27,905 nt of DNA from a virus, in IMG/VR virus record IMGVR_UViG_3300034283_001065, positions 1-27,905 of that record, one strand, 5' to 3'. Below, in pieces: positions 20,653 through 27,905 of the stretch. How positions within the stretch are numbered: the first letter of the stretch is position 1; each line of letters begins with the position of its first letter. The notes beneath the pieces were generated by a model. That model was not told the origin of the DNA. It did no database searches and saw only the letters and a list, made by a program, of their open reading frames with translations. A program made the position numbers and the translations under genes.

Positions 20653-21175
20653 TAATATCTCCTTCGGTAAAGTCTTCTAGCGTAGAACGCTTTTTAGTTT
20701 TTTTCGGTTTAACAGGAACATCAGTATTGTTGTTCATCTGTAAATAGTCAACATACGCATTATTATATAGTCCGTCTTCGTCATGCTCTTGCAGCTCAAA
20801 TGCATCAAAGGGCATATCTTGAATCATTTTTTGCTTCACATAATTTTGTTTCTTTTCTTTTTGAATGCGTCTTAGAAAAGCATACCATATAATCTGTGTA
20901 AAATAAGCGAAGGGATTTTTAGATTTGTCTGGATCGAAATTTTTTACATACTGGATGCAGTTTTCAATACCATCACTAATCATCTCTTCTCGGTAAGTAT
21001 AATTTAGAAAATTTGGTTTGTATGATAAATGCGTAGCAATTTGTAAAATACATTTACCAACATATTCTGGGACTCTTGGTTCAGCTTCTCCCGATTCATG
21101 AGCCTCAGCAATTTTCTTCCTATACTCAATTAATGCTGCTAGTAACTCAGCATTGTTTACATAATGTGTTGCCAT
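20645..21175 (-). CDS. 55: gp55 late-transcription sigma factor
   Basis: 176 aa (T4: 185). Diverged sigma70-family protein that directs host RNA polymerase to TATAAATA boxes. HYVNNAELLAALIEYRKKI matches the T4 start; YREEMISDGIENCIQYVKNF and NPFAYFTQIIWYAFLRRIQK are the region-2-like core. The C-terminus (RSTLEDFTEGDING) has the S-x-L-x-x-F form of the clamp-binding tail of T4 gp55 (SLDFLYE). Three exact late boxes in the window are its likely targets. No gp33-like co-activator was recognised. Confidence 0.93.
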   Translation of the reverse strand: MATHYVNNAELLAALIEYRKKIAEAHESGEAEPRVPEYVGKCILQIATHLSYKPNFLNYTYREEMISDGIENCIQYVKNFDPDKSKNPFAYFTQIIWYAFLRRIQKEKKQNYVKQKMIQDMPFDAFELQEHDEDGLYNNAYVDYLQMNNNTDVPVKPKKTKKRSTLEDFTEGDING

Positions 21176-21214
21176 AATTTAAACCTTATTTTTTTGTTTT
21201 AACCAACTGTAATC

Positions 21215-21243
21215 ATTATACTTTAATTATCTTTAAAAAGCAA
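21215..21243 (-). promoter_or_regulatory. early-type sigma70 promoter of gp55
   Basis: TTGCTT (21243-21238), 17-bp spacer TTTAAAG...AAAG, TATAAT (21220-21215). Leader of about 33 nt. Intergenic bases 21244-21321 hold only a 13-codon ORF of doubtful meaning. Confidence 0.75.
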
Positions 21244-21321
21244 GTTTGTTTTATTGGAAAATATATTTGCTTCCAAACTTGACAACAGGCATAATTACGG
21301 TGTCAGGGTTGAAGATAGGAA

Positions 21322-21798
21322 CTAATGTTTAGTTTCATTACCAGGAACGACAGTAAAAGGAATCTCTTCCTCTTCTCTCTTTTCCCTTCTCTTCCTTGCT
21401 CTCTCGAATATACTATGAAGTTGATCTACTGCTTTAGCAATATTCTCCACAGTTTCATCATTCTCGAGATTCCCTTCCGCAGCTTGCTTCTCATCAACAT
21501 CTACATCAGTTTCATGCTCGTGGATCATTCTTTGATAATGGGGAATCATCACTTCATGTAACTTCTTAGAAAATAAGATGTCTTTCTTTTGAAACGTAAA
21601 GACCTTATCCTCAGTAAACTGACAATATGGACCAGATGTAATTTGTTCAACAAGACCTGTTGGTTCTAACCTTGGAAACAGACGAATTATCATGGGAAAC
21701 TCAATTGTAATTATTTCGTTGTTTTCAAATAATTTAGTTGCCATCAATTGGTCGCCGTTATACATTCGCAAAAAGATATACTTATCTTCTTCTGTCAT
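21322..21798 (-). CDS. LSm-like phage protein (copy 2) with coiled-coil tail
   Basis: 158 aa. The N-terminal half (KYIFLRMYNGDQLMATKLFE, then IITIEFPMIIRLFPR, YCQFTEDKVFTFQKKDILFS, MIPHYQRMI) has the same strand order as the 103-aa protein at 5881-6192 and suggests an Sm/Hfq-like small barrel. The C-terminal half is acidic, then a charged helix (AKAVDQLHSIFERARKRREK). ATGA overlap with the uvsW stop. Similar genes sit between uvsW and gp55 in related phages as far as I recall. RNA binding is inferred, not seen. Confidence 0.75.
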   Translation of the reverse strand: MTEEDKYIFLRMYNGDQLMATKLFENNEIITIEFPMIIRLFPRLEPTGLVEQITSGPYCQFTEDKVFTFQKKDILFSKKLHEVMIPHYQRMIHEHETDVDVDEKQAAEGNLENDETVENIAKAVDQLHSIFERARKRREKREEEEIPFTVVPGNETKH

Positions 21799-23279
21799 AT
21801 CTTGACCTCTACTAACTTGTAATCAAACTTCTCTTCGGAATAGGTTTTTATTCTTTCCGCAAAGTGATGCAATGTATGATTCTTCCAAGACTTCCATGAT
21901 AGGTCGTCAGCAATATCATACAAGTTACATTCAGTCTTACCTTCTTTTAATCTTAAGCCACGACCAATACTTTGTAGGTTGCGGATCTTGCTCTTAGAAG
22001 GTGAAGCAAAAATAACATTTTCAATCGAAGGTATATTAATACCTGTCGAGAAGGTACCAAACGAAGCAATAATGATAGCATCTTCTTCGCCCTCAGTAAT
22101 ATGGCGAATGGCTTCTCTATCGGTTGTTTCAGTACCACCATAGACGAAAAACACTTTTCTATCTTCGTGAGATTTAGAAAGAATTATATCGTGTAAGACT
22201 TTACCGTGTTTCTCAACGTATTGAAATAGGACAAGAGTATTTCCTTTTGACTTTAGCGCCAAATTAGAAATAAAGTTGTTTCTCTTATCGTGAGAAACTA
22301 AGAAGTCCATCTCGTCTTGATATTGGTTATTCTTTCTACCCTGACGTGTTATGTCATCATATTTTAGTAGTATACATGTTATATTTAGGTTTGCTAGTCT
22401 CTGGCTCTCCATTAGTTGCTTAGTGGTAGTAACCCTATGCATCGGTCCAAAGATACCTTCTAGTACAAGTTTATGTACTTTCTTATTGTCTAGCGTTCCT
22501 GTAGTACCAACTCTATATCTAACCTCTGTCAATTTTTCCATTACGGTAGTTAACGACTTGGCTTTAAATTGGTGCGCTTCGTCGCCAAAAATTACTTGAA
22601 ACTGATTGAACCAACTTTTTGGTTGTTTGTAGATAGATTGCCATGTAGTAATTAGTACGTCTGAGGTAAATTCTTTTGGGAAGCCAGAATATAGTTTCTG
22701 GCAGTGACGATCAACCCTCCATCCATTAGCAGATGAGTAGTCCGCAAAGTCTGCGTATAGTTGCTCAACTAGAGATGTAGTAGGAACGATAATAATTTGT
22801 TTACGTCCTTCGTTTAAATGCCACCTCATAGTAGTATAGATAATAAACGACTTACCTGATGCTGTTGGAGACAACAGTAAAGTTCGTTCGTCTTGAATTG
22901 CTTTATGTACTGCTTCTAATTGGTAATCACGGATCTCAATAGGTTTACCATGACCCATTGGTGTTAACCACTCAGCAAATTTAGAAACAGTTTCTAAGTC
23001 AACATTAGTTTGGGTAATAACTTGATTTACCCATTCAATTTCATACCCACGTTCAAACGCAAAACTTTCAACATACTTTACTAGACCAACGTAAAGAGTC
23101 TTGCGCATAATATCATACATACGGACTTTACCGTCCCAAAGTCTAGCACGATACTGTGGCGTAAATCTTGCTCCTGGATATTCATATGTAAAGAACTCTG
23201 CAAGTTCGTATAAGATTCCTTCATCTTCTGAAAGAACTCTTACGTATACATTGTCTAGTTTTTCAATCTTTAACTTCAT
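21795..23279 (-). CDS. uvsW: UvsW recombination helicase
   Basis: 494 aa (T4: 502). Superfamily 2 helicase that branch-migrates recombination intermediates and removes R-loops at origins. N-terminal DNA-binding domain (about 1-110), Q-motif region RDYQLEAVHKAI, Walker A SPTASGKS near 136, motif II GDEAHQF near 233, motif III-like GTTGTLDN, and motif VI SIGRGLRLKEG. Start shares a base with the uvsY stop (TAATG). Confidence 0.96.
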   Translation of the reverse strand: MKLKIEKLDNVYVRVLSEDEGILYELAEFFTYEYPGARFTPQYRARLWDGKVRMYDIMRKTLYVGLVKYVESFAFERGYEIEWVNQVITQTNVDLETVSKFAEWLTPMGHGKPIEIRDYQLEAVHKAIQDERTLLLSPTASGKSFIIYTTMRWHLNEGRKQIIIVPTTSLVEQLYADFADYSSANGWRVDRHCQKLYSGFPKEFTSDVLITTWQSIYKQPKSWFNQFQVIFGDEAHQFKAKSLTTVMEKLTEVRYRVGTTGTLDNKKVHKLVLEGIFGPMHRVTTTKQLMESQRLANLNITCILLKYDDITRQGRKNNQYQDEMDFLVSHDKRNNFISNLALKSKGNTLVLFQYVEKHGKVLHDIILSKSHEDRKVFFVYGGTETTDREAIRHITEGEEDAIIIASFGTFSTGINIPSIENVIFASPSKSKIRNLQSIGRGLRLKEGKTECNLYDIADDLSWKSWKNHTLHHFAERIKTYSEEKFDYKLVEVKI

Positions 23280-23716
23280 TAAGCACCACTAATAAATTTC
23301 TTCCAGTCAATCGCACCTTTGATTTGAAAGTCTCTTGATTTAATTTGATTGAGGATAGATTCGCAGAAGGTAACTATGGCAGAAACATATTCCATTCTGA
23401 CATATTCTTTATTTAATTCTGCGTCGCCAGATAGAAATTCATCCATTTCATTCTTAAGTGGCTTTGCGCCTTGCCACTGCCCCCATCCATAATCTTCTAA
23501 TTCTTGTTTACCCATCTCGCCACGATAGTAACGAAACTTTGCTTGTCTAAGTGTGTTGTAGTCTGCCTTGACTTTAGCAAGTTTCAATTTATTTGCGATT
23601 AGAATGTTTAGATATTTCGAGTGCAGGTTAGGTGTTCTGACTGCTTCTTTGTCAAGACGATCATCGTCTATCTGGCAGTCGACCGCCCACATCTCTTGTA
23701 ATTGTTCAATGTTCAT
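23279..23716 (-). CDS. uvsY: UvsY recombination mediator
   Basis: 145 aa (T4: 137). Loads UvsX onto gp32-coated DNA. MNIEQLQEMWAVDCQIDDDR and LHSKYLNILIANKLKLAKVK are the conserved N-terminal helices, followed by YYRGEM and the C-terminal QIKSRDFQIKGAIDWKKFI. Directly upstream of uvsW, as in T4-like phages, with its own early promoter inside an otherwise late region. Confidence 0.95.
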   Translation of the reverse strand: MNIEQLQEMWAVDCQIDDDRLDKEAVRTPNLHSKYLNILIANKLKLAKVKADYNTLRQAKFRYYRGEMGKQELEDYGWGQWQGAKPLKNEMDEFLSGDAELNKEYVRMEYVSAIVTFCESILNQIKSRDFQIKGAIDWKKFISGA

Positions 23717-23741
23717 AATAATCTCCGTAGGTATATACTCT

Positions 23742-23770
23742 ATTATACCCTAAATGTCAATAATTGTAAA
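23742..23770 (-). promoter_or_regulatory. early-type sigma70 promoter of uvsY-uvsW
   Basis: TTTACA (23770-23765), 17-bp spacer, TATAAT (23747-23742). A second TTGACA lies inside the spacer, too close to the -10 box to be used with it. Leader of about 19 nt. Confidence 0.8.
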
Positions 23771-23775
23771 TTTGT

Positions 23776-24309
23776 TTACAAGAACTTGTAGTATGAGAAT
23801 TTAAACGTAGCAGTTGCTCCAATGTACTGTACGTCTTGGTTTTGCGTTTGGAAAATCATTGACGATAAACTTACAGGAAAACAATCATAGAACTGCACGA
23901 GTTGATTATCTGTATTCACGTTTGTTAAGATTTGCAAAGTAGCATCAGAATAGTTTGATGCCAATTCGCTGATATTGTTCAACTCAGCAGCATCAACAAA
24001 ATTTACATATTGAGAGTATGACTCTGGGAATCCAAGAGCAATCATCCAACTATAAATTGCTTTGTAGTTTTTCATCCTTTCATCAACCATAAAACGAATC
24101 TCAAAAGAATCATAGGTTAATGTTTCGCCAGGAACAGGAACACGTGAGAATGGTGTACCAAACTCTGGCTCACCTAATTGGAGTCCAGGAAGGTTTACTT
24201 CTTGTGCGAAAAATGTTAACTCAGGCAATTTCTCAATAGAGAGTTTAAATCCGTTAGGACTTAAAAAATTGATATTGTCTGGAACAGGACAGGTTAAAAC
24301 TTGCGCCAT
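23776..24309 (-). CDS. 3: gp3 tail completion and sheath stabiliser protein
   Basis: 177 aa (T4 gp3: 176). Caps the tail tube so that the tail can join the head. The segment ETLTYDSFEIRFMVDERMKN followed by YKAIYSWMIALGFPESY matches T4 gp3, where the same region reads EYDPLIVRFIVDEELK...YEWMLG. The fold is that of tail tube proteins, so gp19 or gp54 were considered, but length and position after gp23 favour gp3. Has a late promoter after the gp23 terminator. Confidence 0.88.
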   Translation of the reverse strand: MAQVLTCPVPDNINFLSPNGFKLSIEKLPELTFFAQEVNLPGLQLGEPEFGTPFSRVPVPGETLTYDSFEIRFMVDERMKNYKAIYSWMIALGFPESYSQYVNFVDAAELNNISELASNYSDATLQILTNVNTDNQLVQFYDCFPVSLSSMIFQTQNQDVQYIGATATFKFSYYKFL

Positions 24310-24336
24310 AGTGTTATCTCTAATAGGTAATATGAC

Positions 24337-24344
24337 TATTTATA
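24337..24344 (-). promoter_or_regulatory. late promoter TATAAATA of gp3
   Basis: Exact late box. It starts 4 nt after the T-run of the gp23 terminator. Expected RNA start near 24331, leader of about 22 nt. Confidence 0.85.
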
Positions 24345-24348
24345 AGAT

Positions 24349-24377
24349 AAAAAAAGAGAGACCGAAGTCTCTCTTTT
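24349..24377 (-). terminator. intrinsic terminator after gp23
   Basis: Minus-strand stem AAAAGAGAGAC / GTCTCTCTTTT (11 bp) with a UUCG loop and T-run of seven. On the plus strand it also has four T, so it may work both ways. Confidence 0.9.
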
Positions 24378-24407
24378 AAATACCACTCTTATTGGTGGCT
24401 CAACCAA

Positions 24408-25739
24408 TTACATTAGGTTGTTTACACGTACCTTGCGGTAGTAGTAGTTTTCGCCAGCAACCATGTTGCCAGAACCGTCCAATTGAACGAATGGATTTGA
24501 GACCATGCCGTAGCGAGTCTTGAAACCAATCTTTGGTTGGAAAGTAGCTGGGTCGATTGCACGAACCAATTGTAGAGGAACGTATGGGCAGTAGAACAAA
24601 CCAGCATCGAATGCTGAAGTGCCTTTGTAACCAACCACGAAGAACTGTTGACCAGTACCTGCAGATGCGTTAGCAACTGTATATGGATCAACATAAACTT
24701 TGTAGCGACCATTTAGAACACCAGCGAAAGTTGTTGAAGACTCATCAACATTCAAACCGTTGTTGCCAGCAAGAGCTGGAGTATAGTCAAGAACACCAGC
24801 CATAGCCATTGCAGAAGCAACATCGCTAGAGCAGATGATGAAGTTACCACGTCCACGACGAGTTTGTTGAGCAATTGCGTTTGCTTCACGCTCGATTTGG
24901 AATAGCAAGCCTTTGAACTTCTCAACAGACCAACGACCGTTAGCGTCAACGTCTAAGTCGAATACGCCAGGAGCTGCTGTTCCAGCTTGAGCACCAACCT
25001 TAGCAGAAGAGTACACAGTACGTACAACTTCACGGTTGATTTCAGCCAAGATTTCTGTTGAAAGGATGCTTGACAATTCGCCTTCAGCATCAAGACCATG
25101 AACTGATTTCAAGTCTTGTGCTAGTTCGATTGTGTATTCAGCTTTCAAAGCACGTGTCTTTGCAGTCACGCTAGTTTTCTCGATAGAGAAAGCCATTTCA
25201 TTGAAAGTGTTAGCGCCACCAAGATCTTCAGCAGTAGCTGTAGACATACCACGACCGATGTCATAGTTAGCATCGTATGGGTTGTTGCCACGCTGACCTT
25301 GATAACCAGCAGTGCCACTATCACGGTCACCAGTACCAGAGAATAGTGTATCTGCTTCGTTGTAAAGAGCTTCAGTGCCGTTTTGTGCGCTGTATTTGCT
25401 CTTCATTGCGAAGATAAGACCAGTTGGTTGTGTCATTGGCTGAACACCGCAAATGTCATAAGCGATCATTTGTGGAGCTGCACGACGTACTAGGCTGATT
25501 AGAACTGGGTCATAGCCAGCCATATTAGCATTAGTACCTGCGCCACCAAGAGAGATACCAGCGCCTGCAGCGTTAACTGGAGTTGTCTCAAATAGTTGTT
25601 GACGTTCTTCTTTAAGAGCCTTTTCTTGGTTCTCTAGTAGAACTGCTGTAACTTCCTTACGGTAGTTATCTTTAATTGTTGGCATTGATTCATGTTCTAG
25701 AATCGGTGCCCATTTTTTTAATAGATCTGTGCGGTCCAT
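24408..25739 (-). CDS. 23: gp23 major capsid protein
   Basis: 443 aa (T4: 521). HK97-fold shell protein. Strong family match: VRRAAPQMIAYDICGVQPMT, RALKAEYTIELAQDLKSVHG, ILAEINREVVRTVYSSAKVG, FIICSSDVASAMAMAG, FFVVGYKGTSAFDAGLFYCP, QPKIGFKTRYGMVSNPF. Residues 49-51 (LFE, before TTPVNAAG) fit the gp21 cleavage rule [LI]-x-E, which would leave a mature protein of 392 residues. AGGAG precedes the ATG. No late box is seen directly upstream, so it probably depends on the gp22 late promoter. Confidence 0.98.
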   Translation of the reverse strand: MDRTDLLKKWAPILEHESMPTIKDNYRKEVTAVLLENQEKALKEERQQLFETTPVNAAGAGISLGGAGTNANMAGYDPVLISLVRRAAPQMIAYDICGVQPMTQPTGLIFAMKSKYSAQNGTEALYNEADTLFSGTGDRDSGTAGYQGQRGNNPYDANYDIGRGMSTATAEDLGGANTFNEMAFSIEKTSVTAKTRALKAEYTIELAQDLKSVHGLDAEGELSSILSTEILAEINREVVRTVYSSAKVGAQAGTAAPGVFDLDVDANGRWSVEKFKGLLFQIEREANAIAQQTRRGRGNFIICSSDVASAMAMAGVLDYTPALAGNNGLNVDESSTTFAGVLNGRYKVYVDPYTVANASAGTGQQFFVVGYKGTSAFDAGLFYCPYVPLQLVRAIDPATFQPKIGFKTRYGMVSNPFVQLDGSGNMVAGENYYYRKVRVNNLM

Positions 25740-25764
25740 TGTTTACTCCTAATGTGGATTGTTA

Positions 25765-26772
25765 TTATTTCTTGATACTGTTAAATGCAGTTAGATAAGC
25801 ACTGATAGATGGGTCAACGACCTTCTCTTCTTTTAGCTCTTCTACTGCGCTGTCTGTTACAACAGACTTAACTTCTGAAGTTGCCTTCTTAGTAAAGTAG
25901 TTTTCACGTATTGTCTGAAGTTTTGTCTTAAATGATTCAGCATCATCATAAGCCAATTCTTCTGCTAAAGACTTAAACTTCTCTACTTCTGTGTCAGCCA
26001 TGTCTTTAACATAAGCATCAATTGTTGCCTGACGAGCAGACTCATTGATTGACTTTGTCAACTCAACATTCTTAGCGACAGTTTCGTCAAGTTTGGATTC
26101 AAGAGACTGAAGTTTTTCTTCCATGTCTGCCAATACATCGAAACGCTCTTCAGGAATTTCAATGTAAGACTCTTGGAAAGCAACTTTAATCTTCTCGATA
26201 AAGTCTTCCATAATTTCAGACTTAATACCAGATTCAAGGGCAAGTTCATTATCTGCAATCCACTGCTCAACCATATAGTTGAGATATCCATCAACCTTTT
26301 CAACAAGACCCTCTTTGAAGCTCTCAACTTGCTCAGCAAGTTTTGCATCAAACTCTTCTTCGAGTTTAGCGACTTCTTGCTTAACTCGAGTAACTACTGC
26401 TGCTTCAAAAATTGTTGCAGCTTTAGTTTTAAATTCTTCTGAAAGACCTTCACCGTTAACAAGAGCAGCTACATCTTCGCTGACATCAACTGTGATTTCT
26501 CTTTCTTTCTTCTCGTCAACGATTTCTTCTTCAACGATCTCTTCTTCTACTAGAGTTTCATCTTCGATTGTTTCGTCTTCTTCTTTTACTGCTTTAAGAT
26601 TTGATGATTCTGGAGCTGAAGCATTGCTCTTAACATCACCTTTCTTAGTTGTTGGTGCTGTTGGCTCGCGAACATCATTTCTCTTATTGTCTGGATTTTG
26701 TTCTTCGCCCAACGATGCCTGCAGCTTTTGTGATTCAGCTAGCATCTCGGCAATTTTCTTTTCAATTGACAT
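25765..26772 (-). CDS. 22: gp22 prohead scaffold (core) protein
   Basis: 335 aa (T4: 269). Highly charged, nearly all-helical, coiled-coil protein with a long acidic stretch near residues 60-95 (DETIEDETLVEEEIVEEEIV), as expected for a scaffold that fills the prohead and is digested by gp21. Several [IL]-x-E sites are present. Ends DPSISAYLTAFNSIKK, the conserved C-terminal helix that contacts the capsid protein. Preceded by ACAGGAG and a late promoter. Confidence 0.93.
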   Translation of the reverse strand: MSIEKKIAEMLAESQKLQASLGEEQNPDNKRNDVREPTAPTTKKGDVKSNASAPESSNLKAVKEEDETIEDETLVEEEIVEEEIVDEKKEREITVDVSEDVAALVNGEGLSEEFKTKAATIFEAAVVTRVKQEVAKLEEEFDAKLAEQVESFKEGLVEKVDGYLNYMVEQWIADNELALESGIKSEIMEDFIEKIKVAFQESYIEIPEERFDVLADMEEKLQSLESKLDETVAKNVELTKSINESARQATIDAYVKDMADTEVEKFKSLAEELAYDDAESFKTKLQTIRENYFTKKATSEVKSVVTDSAVEELKEEKVVDPSISAYLTAFNSIKK

Positions 26773-26809
26773 CTTTGGTCTCCTGTAACTGGATGAGTTC
26801 TATTGTAAT

Positions 26810-26817
26810 TATTTATA
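26810..26817 (-). promoter_or_regulatory. late promoter TATAAATA of gp22-gp23
   Basis: Exact late box just before the end of the gp21 gene. Expected RNA start near 26804, leader of about 32 nt. Confidence 0.85.
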
Positions 26818-26819
26818 AA

Positions 26820-27473
26820 TTATTTGATTTTACTCAAAAAATTCTGGAAAGCACGGATCTTGGCTTCCGTTAAATTCTTCGATGATGTCTTACGTATTAC
26901 ACGCTTAACTTCATCTATATGTTTCTCCACAAATTTCCCATCAACGAAAACCCACTCCTTACCTTCCATAATGCCACGAACGAAAGCATCTGGTGCTGAA
27001 GGGTCGGCAACGATATCTGCTGCGGTTGACAACATGAAATCGTCTTGAACAATTTGTACACCGTCTTTGTTTTCTTTAAGTGAACCCATTGCTCTTGAAG
27101 AAACACCTAGATTTGCGCCACCGTCTAAAAGACCTCTAGCGATCATACCGTTTGGTGTTTCTAAAATCTTTGCTCTACCAACGTAGTTACTACCTTCCTT
27201 GCGCAATGATGTAATCATATGCGAAACAAGATGAAGGTTAATGCCTGGACCGTCTGGATGTCCCAGTTCGCCAAAGGCACGATTATTCTGCACTGTTTCT
27301 TCCATGTAACGAGCAACTTCTTTATCCATAATTTCAGATGGATACATGCGACCGTTACGGTTTTTAATATCAGCTTGCAAGAAGATACCTTCAATAAAGT
27401 AGTCTTTTTTCTTTCCTACTTTTTCTTCTACAACAAACTTAATGTCTTGTACTTCTTCTCTAATGAGTTTCAT
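26820..27473 (-). CDS. 21: gp21 prohead protease
   Basis: 217 aa (T4: 212). Serine protease that processes scaffold and capsid proteins during head maturation. Begins MKLIREEVQDIKFVVEEK; FLQADIKNRNGRMYP is the family hallmark; the likely catalytic His72 is in GELGHPDGP and Ser125/126 in LGVSSRAMG. Starts 3 nt after the preceding gene's stop. Confidence 0.95.
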   Translation of the reverse strand: MKLIREEVQDIKFVVEEKVGKKKDYFIEGIFLQADIKNRNGRMYPSEIMDKEVARYMEETVQNNRAFGELGHPDGPGINLHLVSHMITSLRKEGSNYVGRAKILETPNGMIARGLLDGGANLGVSSRAMGSLKENKDGVQIVQDDFMLSTAADIVADPSAPDAFVRGIMEGKEWVFVDGKFVEKHIDEVKRVIRKTSSKNLTEAKIRAFQNFLSKIK

Positions 27474-27476
27474 TGA

Positions 27477-27884
27477 TTAACTCCCTACAACAGTTTCGTC
27501 ATCATAGATACCGAAAGCTGCAGTTTCGATTGGATCATTATATCCATCAATTTTCTTAAGGTGTAACAGAATCATTCCTGCGCCACCAAAGGTAACAACG
27601 ATATCGTGTGTTTCTTGATCGGTAATAACCCACTCAGCATCGATATGATCGCCACCACCAAAGTAGTTAGCAACCACTACGCTGTTTCTTGTTAAACTTA
27701 CATTCGCAGCTGTGCTAAAATAAGCAGCTGAAATATAAACCTTTTGGGCTGCGCCTAATGTTTCGTTTGTAAGTTTAAGATCGGTTTGAAGGTCAATCGT
27801 TGATGTGTCATTCGCAGCTGTCGCAACGATTCTAACGATCGCATCTTTATTTGTTTTCTTTGTTACTGTTTTAGTAGCAGCCAT
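27477..27884 (-). CDS. putative virion or head-assembly protein
   Basis: 135 aa, begins AATKTVTKKTNKDAIVRIVA and is mainly beta strand (KVYISAAYFSTAANVSLTRN, SVVVANYFGGGDHIDAEWVI, HDIVVTFGGAGMILLHLKKI). AAAGGG precedes the ATG. It lies immediately upstream of gp21, where related phages carry small head genes, so a structural role is likely but unproven. Upstream sequence is outside the window. Confidence 0.75.
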   Translation of the reverse strand: MAATKTVTKKTNKDAIVRIVATAANDTSTIDLQTDLKLTNETLGAAQKVYISAAYFSTAANVSLTRNSVVVANYFGGGDHIDAEWVITDQETHDIVVTFGGAGMILLHLKKIDGYNDPIETAAFGIYDDETVVGS

Positions 27885-27905
27885 TTCTTACCCTTTAATG
27901 TCTCT

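Noticed and set aside
21251-21292. 13-codon ORF between the LSm-like gene and gp55
   Set aside because: Too short, no ribosome site, and the region is explained as upstream sequence of the gp55 promoter.
23748-23764. TTGACA inside the uvsY promoter spacer as the true -35 box
   Set aside because: Only 7 bp from TATAAT; the TTTACA exactly 17 bp away fits the set.
23776-24309. Assignment of this gene as tail tube gp19 or gp54
   Set aside because: Same fold, but the length of 177, the match to T4 gp3 around the RFMVDE segment, and the place after gp23 favour gp3.
1-27905. tRNA genes, CRISPR arrays, insertion sequences, attachment sites
   Set aside because: I looked in every intergenic gap; none exceeds about 300 bases once small genes and control sites are placed, and no cloverleaf, direct repeat array or transposase was seen.

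Overview
This window is one long, gap-free, minus-strand block of a T4-like (tailed, contractile-tail type) bacteriophage genome. Nearly every gene reads right to left, and the gene order follows the conserved core seen in marine and freshwater T4-like phages: head genes 21-22-23, gene 3, uvsY-uvsW, late sigma factor gp55, gp47-gp46, then (after an accessory island) gp45-gp44-gp62-regA, then dexA-gp43, uvsX and gp41 (cut by the left edge). The identities of the core genes are secure from length, motifs and order.

The host is probably a Gram-negative methylotroph, or another bacterium that makes PQQ. The reason is a 23-residue gene at 7386-7457 that matches PqqA, the ribosomal precursor peptide of the redox cofactor pyrroloquinoline quinone, including the crosslinked Glu and Tyr of the E-V-T-M-Y motif. 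PQQ serves methanol dehydrogenase and related quinoproteins. No other pqq gene is in the window, so the host would have to supply the maturation enzymes.

Layout from right to left in transcription order: 27.9-24.3 kb, capsid assembly (unknown protein, protease gp21, scaffold gp22, capsid gp23) and tail completion protein gp3. 23.8-17.3 kb, recombination and late transcription (uvsY, uvsW, an LSm-like protein, gp55, a small ORF, gp47, an inserted ORF, gp46). 17.3-12.8 kb, an accessory island with one strong promoter per gene: a 50-aa ORF, a CobT-like VWA protein with an HEVGH motif, a 70-aa ORF, a CobS/MoxR-like AAA+ ATPase, and a 119-aa protein resembling the N-terminal domain of that ATPase. 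12.7-10.7 kb, small accessory genes (winged helix protein, membrane proteins, a nucleotide diphosphohydrolase-like protein, an SPFH lipoprotein). 10.7-7.6 kb, sliding clamp, clamp loader and RegA. 7.5-5.9 kb, pqqA, an Hsp20 chaperone and small ORFs including a second LSm-like protein. 5.8-0 kb, DexA, DNA polymerase, a secreted nuclease, UvsX, a small ORF and the helicase gp41.

Regulation is unusually legible. Ten early-type promoters have TTGACA-like and TATAAT-like boxes, all 17 bp apart and with similar flanks. Three exact T4-type late promoters (TATAAATA) precede gp22, gp3 and hsp20. Two of these directly follow a UUCG hairpin terminator. One promoter places its predicted start point on the first base of the CobT-like start codon, suggesting a leaderless mRNA. 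In three cases the upstream stop codon TGA lies inside the next promoter's TTGACA box.

All assignments come from reading the sequence and from memory of these families. No database search or folding program was run.
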